A stretch of 64,000 nucleotides of DNA, from contig NZ_JBHZRU010000011.1 of the NCBI RefSeq assembly GCF_043641925.1, positions 50,440 to 114,439 of the forward strand, written 5' to 3'. The notes below the pieces were generated by a model. It saw only the letters and a list, made by a program, of their open reading frames with translations. It made no database searches and was not told the DNA's origin. A program made the translations under genes and the position numbers. This DNA is from Paenisporosarcina quisquiliarum_A (GTDB lineage: Bacteria > Bacillota > Bacilli > Bacillales_A > Planococcaceae). This document shows, piece after piece, positions 1-8,039 of this stretch (the stretch's first letter is position 1; each line of letters opens with the position of its first letter).

Positions 1-710
1 ATAAAACAGATATTTGAGGAACACCAAGGGAGATATGGATACCGCCGGATTACGATAGATTTGCGGAATCGTGGTTATTTACTTAATCATAAAACGGTCC
101 TTAAGTTAATGAATCAACTTGGACTAAAATGCATGGTACGGATGAAGAAGTATCGTTCCTACAAAGGAAATGTCGGAACGGTCGCACCAAACATTTTGGA
201 GCGTAATTTCAAGGCTTCTAAGCCGAATGAAAAGTGGGTTACTGATGTGACAGAATTCCACTCCGTGGTGAAAAGCTGTATTTATCACCTATTTTAGACC
301 TATACAATGGGGAAATCATTGCATTTCATCTAGAGAAACGTCCAGTATATCAATTAGTATCCAGGATGTTAGATAAAGCATTAGAGAGAATCCATGACGG
401 AGACTCTCCAATCCTCCATTCCGATCAAGGATGGCATTATCAGATGAAAAAATATAATCACACATTGAAGGAAAACAATATTGTACAAAGCATGTCCCGT
501 AAAGGGAATTGTCTTGATAACGCGGTTATAGAGAGTTTCTTTGGTTTATTGAAATCTGAGTTATTATATCTTAAAGAGTTTGAAAGTATCGATCATCTCA
601 AGCAAGAATTAGAACAATATATTGATTACTACAACCACAAACGAATTAAGGCAAAATTAAAAGGCATGAGTCCGGTTCAATACCGAAATCATACCTCATC
701 TGCCGCCTAA
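1..710 (+). pseudogene. IS3-family transposase OrfB (DDE integrase), frameshifted and 5'-truncated
   Basis: The frame starting at base 1 reads the helix-turn-helix part of OrfB with its HQGRYGYRRI signature and reaches the first catalytic Asp (WVTDVTEF). Near base 260 the frame is lost: a missing base turns an expected HLRGEKLYLSP stretch into a short wrong tail ending at 297. The correct protein resumes one frame away (GEKLYLSPILDLYNGEI) and runs to 710 with the second Asp (HSDQGWHY) and the Glu region (DNAVIESFFGLLKSE). Both halves are otherwise intact, so the damage looks recent. A programmed shift is unlikely because IS3 elements shift between OrfA and OrfB, not within the catalytic core. 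Confidence 0.85.
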
Positions 711-715
711 TATTC

Positions 716-741
716 GTGTCTAACTTTTTGGGTTCAGATCA
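716..741 (+). repeat. Right inverted repeat of the IS3-family element
   Basis: The sequence TGTCTAACTTTTTGGGTTCA followed by GATCA directly follows the transposase stop codon. It has the look of an IS150-group right end. The partner repeat is outside the window. Confidence 0.6.
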
Positions 742-766
742 AAGGTGCTCTCTTTTCTATTTTTAA

Positions 767-1234
767 TCATTGTCGTTCGTTTTGTATATAGTTTTGAACG
801 TCTTCTTTTACCCAATAAGGTTTTCCACCGATAATAGCTGTCTCTTTTGGTAATTTCCCTCTCTTTCGATACATGTGAATCTTTTTTACGTCCATAGTGT
901 AACCATACTCATTCATAAGTTCAGCAAAATTCTGTTGACTCAATAAATCGCTTGGATTTTTGATAATTAAGGGTTTCTGTGTTTTCGCGAGATAGGTATC
1001 CTCGTGGTAATACGTCCAAATTCTTTCTAACGCAAAGGAGATCCAGTCCGAATCTATTTCTTTAAATAACCGATTCAAGTCAAACGTTTCTTCGTACTCA
1101 AATAATCGGGCAAGGGATGCGAACGCTTGTTCATTTTCATTCAATGGTGTCCAATCTTTTGGGATTTCCTTTTTTTCTATATAGCAAGCTAATTTCGGGT
1201 AATGGGTCAAAATCTCCTTTGTTGCATTTTTCAA
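767..1234 (-). CDS. Putative plasmid HTH DNA-binding protein (copy A)
   Basis: A 155-residue soluble protein. The last ~50 residues (MDVKKIHMYRKRGKLPKETA, then IGGKPYWVKED) look like a winged or MerR/AlpA-like helix-turn-helix with a recognition segment rich in Arg and Lys. The N-terminal part is acidic and helical and is not recognised. The TTG start at 1234 is chosen because it follows GGAGGG by seven bases and matches the start of the homologue at 20,718; an ATG at 1249 lies upstream of that site. The gene runs towards the IS element, 190 bp downstream of radC and on the same strand. A 15-bp palindrome sits just upstream. Probable role: regulator of the module or plasmid maintenance; function unproven. 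Confidence 0.7.
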   Translation of the reverse strand: MKNATKEILTHYPKLACYIEKKEIPKDWTPLNENEQAFASLARLFEYEETFDLNRLFKEIDSDWISFALERIWTYYHEDTYLAKTQKPLIIKNPSDLLSQQNFAELMNEYGYTMDVKKIHMYRKRGKLPKETAIIGGKPYWVKEDVQNYIQNERQ

Positions 1235-1252
1235 TGGGTTTCCCTCCATTTT

Positions 1253-1267
1253 GTTGAGTTACTCAAC
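1253..1267. promoter_or_regulatory. Palindromic operator candidate upstream of HTH gene A
   Basis: GTTGAGTTACTCAAC is a perfect 7-bp palindrome around one base, immediately upstream of the HTH gene start. Two equivalent palindromes of related sequence lie at the same place in copy B, which suggests an autoregulatory binding site. Confidence 0.5.
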
Positions 1268-1393
1268 ATCCTTTTCAAAAATCCTACTAAAATTAATAAC
1301 ACCAGAAAGAATTATTTACTGGTGTTACCATGAATTCAAATTGGAAGGTTACTAAAAGAGACATATTGAATAGCCCTTTTTTATTCTTGAACA

Positions 1394-1413
1394 AAAGGGG
1401 AAAGCTCCCCTTT
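1394..1413 (-). terminator. Terminator of radC copy A
   Basis: AAAGGGG and CCCCTTT form a 7-bp stem with a 6-base loop just after the radC stop. Read on the minus strand it ends in CCCCTTTTGTTC. The same hairpin follows the other radC at 21,126-21,145. Confidence 0.6.
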
Positions 1414-1420
1414 AGCCTCT

Positions 1421-1879
1421 TTAAATCAATTCTTTTTCTCTTAAAGAAATGCCGTCTGAGTGACTGACGATGATGGAATCTAATACCTCAATGCCCATTA
1501 TATCTCCGGCTTCTTTTAGTCGTTCACTGACTTCAATATCTTCCGGGGAGTACTGACAGTTACCACTTGGATGGTTATGAGCTACCATGATACTCCCTGC
1601 ATTATTTAGAATAGCTGATTTGAACACTTCCCTTGGATGAACAATACTAGCGTTTAAGCTACCCACATGGCTTTTATGAATGGCAATAATCTGGTTTTTT
1701 ACATTGAGGCAAAGTACCAAAAACACCTCTCTGTCCTCCTCTGCTATCATGGCTTGAATGAATTCGATGGCATCTTTTGGTGAACGAATTTGTTTAGGTA
1801 GTAAGCTCGTATAGGCTTCTTCCACCTCTCGGATTTCTTGTTTAATACGTACGATTTCAATCATCTTGTTTAATGTCAT
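1421..1879 (-). CDS. radC: RadC-family JAB/MPN-domain protein (copy A)
   Basis: A 152-residue short form of the RadC family. The MPN+/JAMM zinc motif is visible as HNHPSGNCQYSPED, with a conserved upstream Glu in the DREVF region and the family block HPREVFKSAILNNAGS. The N-terminal helix-hairpin-helix part of chromosomal RadC is missing, which is usual for plasmid and phage versions. The ATG at 1879 follows AAAGGAG. The upstream side carries the folded non-coding element on the opposite strand. The biochemical role of RadC proteins is not settled; a link to DNA processing or conjugation is inferred from the plasmid setting. It is nearly identical in its C-terminal half to the copy at 21.2 kb. 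Confidence 0.88.
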   Translation of the reverse strand: MTLNKMIEIVRIKQEIREVEEAYTSLLPKQIRSPKDAIEFIQAMIAEEDREVFLVLCLNVKNQIIAIHKSHVGSLNASIVHPREVFKSAILNNAGSIMVAHNHPSGNCQYSPEDIEVSERLKEAGDIMGIEVLDSIIVSHSDGISLREKELI

Positions 1880-1977
1880 GATTTGTTTCGCTCCTTTTTT
1901 GTGTTGTTCTCCGGGCGGTAAATGTCCCAAAAGGGATTATTTTTTGCCTTTTGACACGAAGGACGAACAGATCCAAT

Positions 1978-2406
1978 AGCCGACCAGTCAAGGGTACCAG
2001 CGTAAAAAGTTTTTCTGCGCAAGCGTGATGTGAAAAAGTTTTTCGCCCCTTGACTGTTGTTCTGGTGGTTAGTCGGCTCCTGTCTTTGTTCGAAACAGAG
2101 GGAGGGCGAACGCCTAGGAGTCTGCCTTTGTTTCGGGCTTAGACAGGTTGGGAATCTGTACGATCCGGAGGACAAAAGCAAAAAATACAACAACAAAAGG
2201 CAGCCATTTGGCTGCCCTCCATTTCTTCATTTCTTTTTGAAATTACTCTCTTCGGCTCGTTTCCTCGTAATGAAAAGAACAGGAACCTACGAAATGTAGG
2301 CGAAGCCGTACAGATCGTGGTTATCGGGCTTTTTAGAGGAAAGCGACACGTTAGAGTTTCTTTCAAAGCGTTTGCTGTTAGGAGCTATCGTTCTGACCCC
2401 AGTCAA
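1978..2406 (+). ncRNA. Candidate large structured RNA element, copy A
   Basis: No convincing gene fits here, yet the stretch is conserved with the copy at 21.7-22.1 kb, and the conservation follows base pairing. Stem 1: AGCCGAC and CAGTCAAGGG (1978-1994) pair with CCCTTGACTG (2047-2056) and GTCGGCT (2072-2078). Stem 2: CCTGTCT (2079-2085) with AGACAGG (2141-2147), extended by CGAAACAGAG with CTTTGTTTCG. Stem 3: GGCAGCC (2199-2205) with GGCTGCC (2210-2216). Stem 4: CCTAC with GTAGG (2286-2300). A conserved 3' block follows (2320-2350). G-U pairs occur in the plus-strand reading, which favours a plus-strand RNA divergent from radC. A TTGACA box at 1951 is conserved but has no clear -10 box. A DNA-level origin such as a single-strand initiation site is the main alternative. 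Confidence 0.55.
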
Positions 2407-2494
2407 ATATCAGTTTTCATTTGCAACTGCCACTAAACTCAGATGAAGTACGTGATTCGCTTTGGTCCAATTTTCTCTATTACAGAGAGTAGTT

Positions 2495-3031
2495 TTATTT
2501 TGGTCGTATTTGCTCCATATAGGCCTTAATGTCTTCTTCAGTCATTTCGCCAGTTATGATTTTTTCTATCTGACCTTCTGAATTGATAAGAAATGTTGTA
2601 GGTAATGGATTAATATTATAAGAATGCATCACACTTTTCGTCTTATCGATTAAAACTGGAAAAGTTAAGTTTCTTTGATCGATATATTGTTGAACGACAA
2701 AATCAGATTCTGCAATGTTCACTGCTAGTGTTTGAACTCCCTTATCCTTATACACTTTGTACTGTTTGTCCATTAAAGGAAATTCTCTCTCACAAGGTTT
2801 ACACCAAGTACCCCAAAAGTTTAAAAACACACCTTGCCCTTGATAATCCGATAATTGATGTGTTTTTCCATTCATATCAACAAGCTCAAAGTTAGGAGCC
2901 ATATCCCCTACTTTTAAGACGCCTGTTGTCTCCTTTGTTAAATTGTTGTATATCGTGAAGATGATTAAAGCAACCAGAAGTATAAGAATTGAAATACGTA
3001 TAATGAAACGATTATTTTTTCGCTTATTCAT
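2495..3031 (-). CDS. resA: ResA/TlpA-like membrane-anchored thiol-disulfide oxidoreductase
   Basis: A 178-residue protein with one N-terminal membrane anchor (about residues 9-28) and an extracytoplasmic thioredoxin-like domain. The active site is WCKPC (Cys77 and Cys80) and the cis-proline loop reads PLPTTF. ResA-type proteins reduce apocytochrome c or other exported thiols with electrons supplied by CcdA. The gene lies 37 bp downstream of a ccdA homologue on the same strand, so the two should form one redox unit. The ATG at 3031 has an AAAGGA site 11 bases upstream. On this island it may keep exported copper or cytochrome proteins reduced; that role is inferred. Confidence 0.88.
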   Translation of the reverse strand: MNKRKNNRFIIRISILILLVALIIFTIYNNLTKETTGVLKVGDMAPNFELVDMNGKTHQLSDYQGQGVFLNFWGTWCKPCEREFPLMDKQYKVYKDKGVQTLAVNIAESDFVVQQYIDQRNLTFPVLIDKTKSVMHSYNINPLPTTFLINSEGQIEKIITGEMTEEDIKAYMEQIRPK

Positions 3032-3068
3032 AGTTATATCAGTCCTTTCTTAATGCACGTAACTTAAT

Positions 3069-3779
3069 TTAGAAACCAGTGAAACCGCCAAAAAATGGAG
3101 TTAAAAAAGCAATAATTTTAGTCATCATATCAAAATACAATAAGACACCCATTAATATCATGAACACACCGCCTATTTTCATAAATAACCCACTTCTTGT
3201 TTGGAGAAATTTCATTTTTCCTATGAATAGGGACATAATTAAAAACGGTATAGAAAATCCAAGTACATAAAAGAGCATATACAACATGCCTCTCCCTGGA
3301 TCTGATACGCCTAAAGCAATAACGCCTGCAAGAATAGGTCCTGTGCAGGGTGTCCACCCAGCAGCAAATCCCATTCCAATTAACACGGATCCAGTGTACC
3401 CCTTAGGTCTTTTCTTAAATTGAATCTTCTTTTCTGAAAGTAAAAGATCAAAATTCAGAACCCCCATAATGACTAATCCGAAAAACACCATAATGATTGC
3501 GCCAATTTGTCTGAGTAGGTCTTGATATTGAATGAAGATGGTTCCAATAAACGAAGTGGAGAATCCCATCGCCAAAAAGATAATCGAGAAGCCTGTAAGG
3601 AATAGAATGGTATGAACTATTGCCTTCTTATTTAAAATGCCTTTTTCTTCTTTTAACTCATCTAAAGAGACACCAGTTATATACGAGAGAAAAGCTGGAT
3701 ATAAAGGAAGGGAGCATGGGGAAATAAAAGACAACAAACCTGCCCCAAATGCCAAGAATAAACTTAATTGCTCAAACAA
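3069..3779 (-). CDS. ccdA: CcdA-type thiol electron transporter (DsbD family)
   Basis: A 236-residue polytopic membrane protein with about six hydrophobic segments. The two redox cysteines are seen in FISPCSLPLYPAF (Cys22) and GWTPCTGPIL in the fourth segment, as expected for CcdA, which passes electrons across the membrane to extracytoplasmic thioredoxin-like proteins. The TTG start at 3779 follows AGGTGA by six bases. It is the first gene of a two-gene minus-strand unit with the ResA-like gene. Confidence 0.9.
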   Translation of the reverse strand: MFEQLSLFLAFGAGLLSFISPCSLPLYPAFLSYITGVSLDELKEEKGILNKKAIVHTILFLTGFSIIFLAMGFSTSFIGTIFIQYQDLLRQIGAIIMVFFGLVIMGVLNFDLLLSEKKIQFKKRPKGYTGSVLIGMGFAAGWTPCTGPILAGVIALGVSDPGRGMLYMLFYVLGFSIPFLIMSLFIGKMKFLQTRSGLFMKIGGVFMILMGVLLYFDMMTKIIAFLTPFFGGFTGF

Positions 3780-4031
3780 ATTACTTCACCTATCCTTTTT
3801 AAAGACTTAATTCATTCTAACAAAGAAGACAGGCTATATATTGTCTTAATTATGTAGATATTTAAACAAAACGATGCAGAAACTGCATAAATTGAAAGAT
3901 TATAGTTACTTTAACCTGGTAACAAAGAGTACTGGTATTCAGGATACAAGAAAATTGCGGGTTCTGTCACAGTTATACTAATGATTTATTGCTACAATGG
4001 CAACAAACTATGGAAACGAGGCGTATGATAA

Positions 4032-4439
4032 ATGAAACGATTATTGGCAATTGGTGTAGTGCTTGCAGTTCTCACGCTTAGTGGATGTGGAACTAATGAA
4101 GATAAGAACTCAACAACGGCGAATGAAATATCTGGAATAGTGGAAGTTGATTTATCCGTTCCTAAAACTGCAAAAGTTGGAGAAGAAGTATTCTTTATTG
4201 CCGCTGTTACACAAGATAAAGAAGTTGTAGATGATGCTGATGAAGTAAAGTTTGAAGTGAAAAACTTATCTTCTGGCGACAAAGAAATGATCGATGCGTC
4301 TTTAAACCAAGATAAGCATTACGAAGGTAGATTTACTTTTCAAAAAAAAGGCACGTATGATGTCACATCTCACGTGACGGCACGAGACATGCATACAATG
4401 CCAAAGAAACAAATCACCATACCCGGTGGTGAAGAATAA
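4032..4439 (+). CDS. FixH/YtkA-like lipoprotein
   Basis: A 135-residue exported lipoprotein. The signal peptide ends in the lipobox LSGC with Cys19 as the lipid-bearing residue. The mature part contains an immunoglobulin-like YtkA/FixH-type fold pattern (SVPKTAKVGEEVFF, GRFTFQKKGTYDVTSHVTAR) and a C-terminal His/Met pair (RDMHTMPKKQ). Relatives are often found with cytochrome oxidase assembly and copper genes, and here the next gene is ctaG in the same direction. A copper-binding or chaperone role is plausible but not shown. Confidence 0.75.
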   Translation: MKRLLAIGVVLAVLTLSGCGTNEDKNSTTANEISGIVEVDLSVPKTAKVGEEVFFIAAVTQDKEVVDDADEVKFEVKNLSSGDKEMIDASLNQDKHYEGRFTFQKKGTYDVTSHVTARDMHTMPKKQITIPGGEE

Positions 4440-4567
4440 CGAATAAATCGAAGATCGTGTCCATGAAAAATACTATTGAATAGGGTCAAGCTTGGTTTAT
4501 ATTTTCAGTTGGAGTATTAACAAGGTTTTACTTAATCAATAATTTGCAGAAAAAAGGAGCGAATTTT

Positions 4568-5491
4568 ATGCCTTTAAATATATTTGGATTTCAAGCATTA
4601 TGGAGTCCGGTTTTTATCGTTTCAACGTTACTGATACTCATTCTATACTTCTTAATTACAGTCAAAATACGGAATCGTTATAAAGACAGTGAAGCATTGA
4701 CACTTAAACAAGCAAGTGCATTTGTTATTGCTATCGTATTGCTTTATGCATTGAAAGGGTCACCCGTAGATTTGTTGAGCCATATTATGTTTTCTGTTCA
4801 TATGGTTCAAATGGCATTACTCTTGATGCTAGTTCCACCGTTATTGATTTCAGGAATTCCAGTATGGATGTGGCAAAAATTATTCTCCAAAATTTTTATT
4901 CGTAAAATTTTCCGGTTCTTTACGAGACCAATTTTCTCTCTGATTGTGTTCAGTGGATTATTCTCTTTTTATCATGTACCGGTTATTTTTGATTTCATCA
5001 AACAGAATGAATCGTATCATACTCTGTATACCCTAATATTGTTTATTTCAGCTATTTTTCTTTGGTGGCCAATCATGCACAAACTCTCCAGTGAGCCTCA
5101 AGTTCATGGTCTAAGTAAAATTGGCTATATCATTGGCAGTGCTATATTGATAACACCAGCTTGTGCTATTATCATCTTTGCTAGTGAACCTATGTATGAA
5201 ACCTATACAAGTGGAGAAGCGTGGATGAAAGCGATGGAGCTTTGTGTGCCTGTCTCAACACTAACCAACTTATCTTCTCTTGGCCTGTCGGGTCCGGAAA
5301 TGTTTTCTAGTCTTTCACCAGTTGATGATCAGCAATTGGGCGGCATCATAATGAAAATTATTCAGGAAGTGATCTATGGGGTGGTTCTAGCCATGATTTT
5401 TTTTGAATGGTACAAGTCTGAAAAGGATAATGCAGAGGAAATTACGAATAAAGCACTTTTAGATCGACAAGCTTATTTAGCAAATAAATAA
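4568..5491 (+). CDS. ctaG: CtaG-family cytochrome c oxidase assembly factor
   Basis: A 307-residue membrane protein with about seven hydrophobic segments. It shows the caa3_CtaG family pattern: HMVQMALLLMLVPPLLISGI, the FYHVPV block, LWWPIMHKL and TPACAIIIFA. Bacillus CtaG is needed for active caa3 oxidase and is linked to CuA site formation. The ATG at 4568 follows AAAAAGGAGC. The upstream lipoprotein is probably its partner. The gene ends before a strong bidirectional terminator. Confidence 0.88.
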   Translation: MPLNIFGFQALWSPVFIVSTLLILILYFLITVKIRNRYKDSEALTLKQASAFVIAIVLLYALKGSPVDLLSHIMFSVHMVQMALLLMLVPPLLISGIPVWMWQKLFSKIFIRKIFRFFTRPIFSLIVFSGLFSFYHVPVIFDFIKQNESYHTLYTLILFISAIFLWWPIMHKLSSEPQVHGLSKIGYIIGSAILITPACAIIIFASEPMYETYTSGEAWMKAMELCVPVSTLTNLSSLGLSGPEMFSSLSPVDDQQLGGIIMKIIQEVIYGVVLAMIFFEWYKSEKDNAEEITNKALLDRQAYLANK

Positions 5492-5859
5492 ATTCCCATT
5501 ACATTATGTAAATGTCTAGAGTTGAAACTGACCCTTGAAACCTCTTTTGCATGAATGTTTTCATAGAATGTAACATAGAAAACCTGTAATACTAATGATC
5601 GTCTTGCATTTTAACACTCCTTCCACTTTATAATTAGATAAGAGACTCAGTATTTTTATCCTAGATTCGAGCATTTATCGGCATTCAAGAAGGGTTAGAA
5701 TAGTATAAACTGAGTGTTTTTGATTAGATAATTTAGACAGCGCGATTTAAATAATAATAAATATAAAACCTAATCAAAAACAAATTTTGATTAGGTTTTT
5801 ATTTAATGCAATGATGTTTGCATTCATTTAATTTTAATTAATGTATATGGAAATTGAAA
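5492..5859. other. Intergenic stretch between convergent ctaG and czcD
   Basis: About 370 bases without a credible reading frame. The only clear element is the terminator at 5765-5802. Confidence 0.6.
5765..5802. terminator. Bidirectional rho-independent terminator
   Basis: AAAACCTAATCAAAA (5765-5779) pairs perfectly with TTTTGATTAGGTTTT (5785-5799) over 15 bp, with A/T runs on both sides. It separates ctaG and czcD, which converge. Confidence 0.85.
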
Positions 5860-6762
5860 TTAGATTTGTAGTTCAGGGTGTTTAAAGGTGGATTTTTCAA
5901 TTTGAATGGTCGTGTGCTCAATTTCATATCTTTCCCTGACTAAATGAATAGCCTTTTGTAGAATGATTTGTTCATTGCCATTATCACTGATTGTCATGTG
6001 GCAACTTAAAGAGTCCATTCCAGAAGTAATGGTCCATATGTGTAAATCATGAACATCTAGAACATCATCAATTCCTGTTAACAACTCCTGTATCTCAGTT
6101 TTATTAAGTGAAGGTGGTGTTCCTTCCATCAGAATATGAATACTTTGCGTGAGCACTCCCCAGGCACTTTTGAGAATTAAAAGAGCTACTAGAACAGAAA
6201 TGATGGGATCCGCAATATACCAATCAAATACCAACATGACGATACCGGCAATGATTGCACCAACTGATCCTAGAGCGTCTCCTACTATATGTAAATAAGC
6301 ACTTCTCAAATTAATATTACTTTTAACATCAGCTTTTTTTATTAAAGTAACTGCACTAAGTATGTTAGCGATAAGACCAATAATCGCGATTAGAATCATG
6401 GTACCGCTTGACACAGATGGAGGTTCATTGAAACGTTGAATAGCCTCATAAATAATGAAGCCAGAAATTAAAAATAAGGTTAGTCCGTTGAATAAGGCCG
6501 CTAGAATCTCAAATCTATAATACCCGTAGGTCTTAGTTGGAGAAGGAGGTCGGCTGGCAAACCGAATGGCAACAAGACTTAATGCAAGTGAACTTGCATC
6601 GGAAAGCATGTGACCACTGTCAGATAACAAAGCTAAACTGTTTGTGATAATTCCCCCGAAAAACTCTAATACCATAATTCCTGTCGTAATGGTAAGTGCA
6701 ATGATGAGTCCTTTTTTATTGCCTTCTCTTTGATCACTTCCGTGATTGTGATTGTGCCCCAC
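5860..6762 (-). CDS. czcD: CDF-family divalent cation exporter (CzcD-like)
   Basis: A 300-residue cation diffusion facilitator that exports Zn2+, Co2+ or Cd2+ in exchange for protons. The His-rich N-terminus (GHNHNHGSDQ) is followed by six membrane segments and a cytoplasmic C-terminal domain. The transport-site residues are in DSGHMLSD of segment 2 and HIVGDALGS of segment 5. The GTG start at 6762 follows GAGGTGATTCAAC. It stands alone between two terminators and fits the Cd/Zn resistance theme with cadCA. Confidence 0.92.
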   Translation of the reverse strand: MGHNHNHGSDQREGNKKGLIIALTITTGIMVLEFFGGIITNSLALLSDSGHMLSDASSLALSLVAIRFASRPPSPTKTYGYYRFEILAALFNGLTLFLISGFIIYEAIQRFNEPPSVSSGTMILIAIIGLIANILSAVTLIKKADVKSNINLRSAYLHIVGDALGSVGAIIAGIVMLVFDWYIADPIISVLVALLILKSAWGVLTQSIHILMEGTPPSLNKTEIQELLTGIDDVLDVHDLHIWTITSGMDSLSCHMTISDNGNEQIILQKAIHLVRERYEIEHTTIQIEKSTFKHPELQI

Positions 6763-6835
6763 GTTGAATCACCTCATTCTTATTTAATCATCTCAACCAT
6801 TCCACTTTTAGTTAAACGATACAAGTTCTACAGAA

Positions 6836-6875
6836 AAACCGAGGATTAACTGTCTTTGCAGTTTTTCCTCGGTTT
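6836..6875 (-). terminator. Terminator of the bdbD-bdbC unit
   Basis: AAACCGAGGA (6836-6845) pairs with TCCTCGGTTT (6866-6875). On the minus strand the stem is followed by a T run, so it ends the bdbDC transcript. Confidence 0.75.
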
Positions 6876-6899
6876 GCTCTTTTTTAAACCTTTTCAAAA

Positions 6900-7346
6900 C
6901 TATTCATTTGTTTTCGCTTGCTTTCCATAAAGAACCAACATGCTGATTGTAATTAATGTAAAGGCGCTAAGGGCTAAAAATGGGATCGTAATAAACCCAA
7001 ACCAATTGATGTATTCAGCGCTACAAGGAACACCACTCACACAGGGTCTAATTCCACCAAACCCTGGAACTTTTTGCTCAAGGTAGTGAAAAATTGAAAT
7101 TGTCCCCCCTATTACACTCAGAGGTAAGACAAATTTTCTTACAGAAATATCACTTTGAAACGTACCAATTCCTAATATCAAAACTAAGGGATACATGAAG
7201 ATTCGTTGGAACCAACACAAATCACATGGGATAAATCCTCTGATTTCACTGAAATACAAACTTCCCATTGTTGCAACTACTGAAACCAACCATGCAAAAT
7301 AGAGAAACCAAACCTTTTTGCCCTTGTTGTTGGTTGCATTATTCAT
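6900..7346 (-). CDS. bdbC: BdbC-like disulfide bond formation protein (DsbB family)
   Basis: A 148-residue four-helix membrane protein that reoxidises a DsbA-like partner and passes electrons to quinone. Its first redox pair is in FIPCDLCWFQRI and the second in RPCVSGVPCSAEY. The ATG at 7346 overlaps the end of bdbD by eight bases, so the two are translationally coupled. The start at 7346 is preferred over an upstream in-frame codon because GAGG precedes it. Confidence 0.92.
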   Translation of the reverse strand: MNNATNNKGKKVWFLYFAWLVSVVATMGSLYFSEIRGFIPCDLCWFQRIFMYPLVLILGIGTFQSDISVRKFVLPLSVIGGTISIFHYLEQKVPGFGGIRPCVSGVPCSAEYINWFGFITIPFLALSAFTLITISMLVLYGKQAKTNE

Positions 7347-8016
7347 TTTTTTTTGCCTCAAGCTCTTGATCAATCATCTCTTTAATTGCTTCATAATTAA
7401 AAGGATCTTCAATTGTGCTTCCATTTATTTTTATGGTAGGCGTCTGAGTTACATTATGTTCTGTATATAATTTCTCATCAATATCCACTTGAGGCTTCGT
7501 TAACTCTTCTTCAATATCTTGCTTGAGCTGATCTTGATTAATTGAAGGGAACTCTTGGGCAAGTTCAAGCATTTTCTCTTTTGAAAGCCATACATCATCA
7601 TGGTTCACTTCAGGCTGAGCATCATAAATAGCTTTATGAAAATCCCAATAAGAATCAGGGGCTTGCTTAAAAACAGATTCCGCAGCCATTGCACCAACAG
7701 TTGATTCTTCTCCATGGAACAACACATTAACATAAGAGAATTTAATATCACCAGGTATTAAGTAATCTTCTACTAATTGCGGATAGATAGTTTCACCCCA
7801 CGCTTTACATGATGGGCATTTGAAGTCACCAAACTCAACCACTGTTACCGGTGCATCCTTTTCACCTAAGGCGGGTTGACCTGTAAGATCGACCTCTGTT
7901 TTTTCAGTCACGGATTGTTCCTGACTTTTATTGCTGCTTATTACCACAATTATAGCCAGTAAGGCTACCGCAACAATTGTTACGATTACTGCAAATTTCA
8001 TATTGGAATTCTTCAT
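7339..8016 (-). CDS. bdbD: BdbD-like thiol-disulfide oxidoreductase (DsbA-like)
   Basis: A 225-residue protein with an N-terminal membrane anchor (about residues 6-26) and a DsbA-like thioredoxin domain. The active site is FKCPSCKAWG and the cis-proline loop is TQTPTI. It oxidises cysteine pairs in exported proteins and works with BdbC, which follows with an eight-base overlap. The ATG at 8016 has an AGGAG site eight bases upstream. A GTG three codons earlier lies inside that site and is unlikely. Exported metal proteins of the island may be clients; this is inference. Confidence 0.92.
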   Translation of the reverse strand: MKNSNMKFAVIVTIVAVALLAIIVVISSNKSQEQSVTEKTEVDLTGQPALGEKDAPVTVVEFGDFKCPSCKAWGETIYPQLVEDYLIPGDIKFSYVNVLFHGEESTVGAMAAESVFKQAPDSYWDFHKAIYDAQPEVNHDDVWLSKEKMLELAQEFPSINQDQLKQDIEEELTKPQVDIDEKLYTEHNVTQTPTIKINGSTIEDPFNYEAIKEMIDQELEAKKNE

Positions 8017-8039
8017 CGTCAACACTCCTATAATTTTAT

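Larger units (their letters stand above)
1..741 (+). mobile_element. IS3-family (IS150-like) insertion sequence, right-hand part
   Basis: The window opens inside an insertion sequence. It holds the integrase-type OrfB of the IS3 family in pieces and ends with the right terminal repeat, whose last bases CAGATCA match the usual ...CA terminus of IS3 elements. The left end and OrfA lie outside the window, so length and target duplication cannot be judged. The frameshift in OrfB suggests that this copy is not active by itself. Confidence 0.85.

Noticed and set aside
1..741. Active transposase made by programmed frameshifting
   Set aside because: The break lies inside the catalytic domain after the first Asp and without a slippery A-run; one missing base explains it better.
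1876..2366. Reading frames in both strands across 1.9-2.4 kb as protein genes
   Set aside because: They are not conserved in the homologous stretch at 21.7-22.1 kb, lack good ribosome sites, and the conservation follows base pairing instead.
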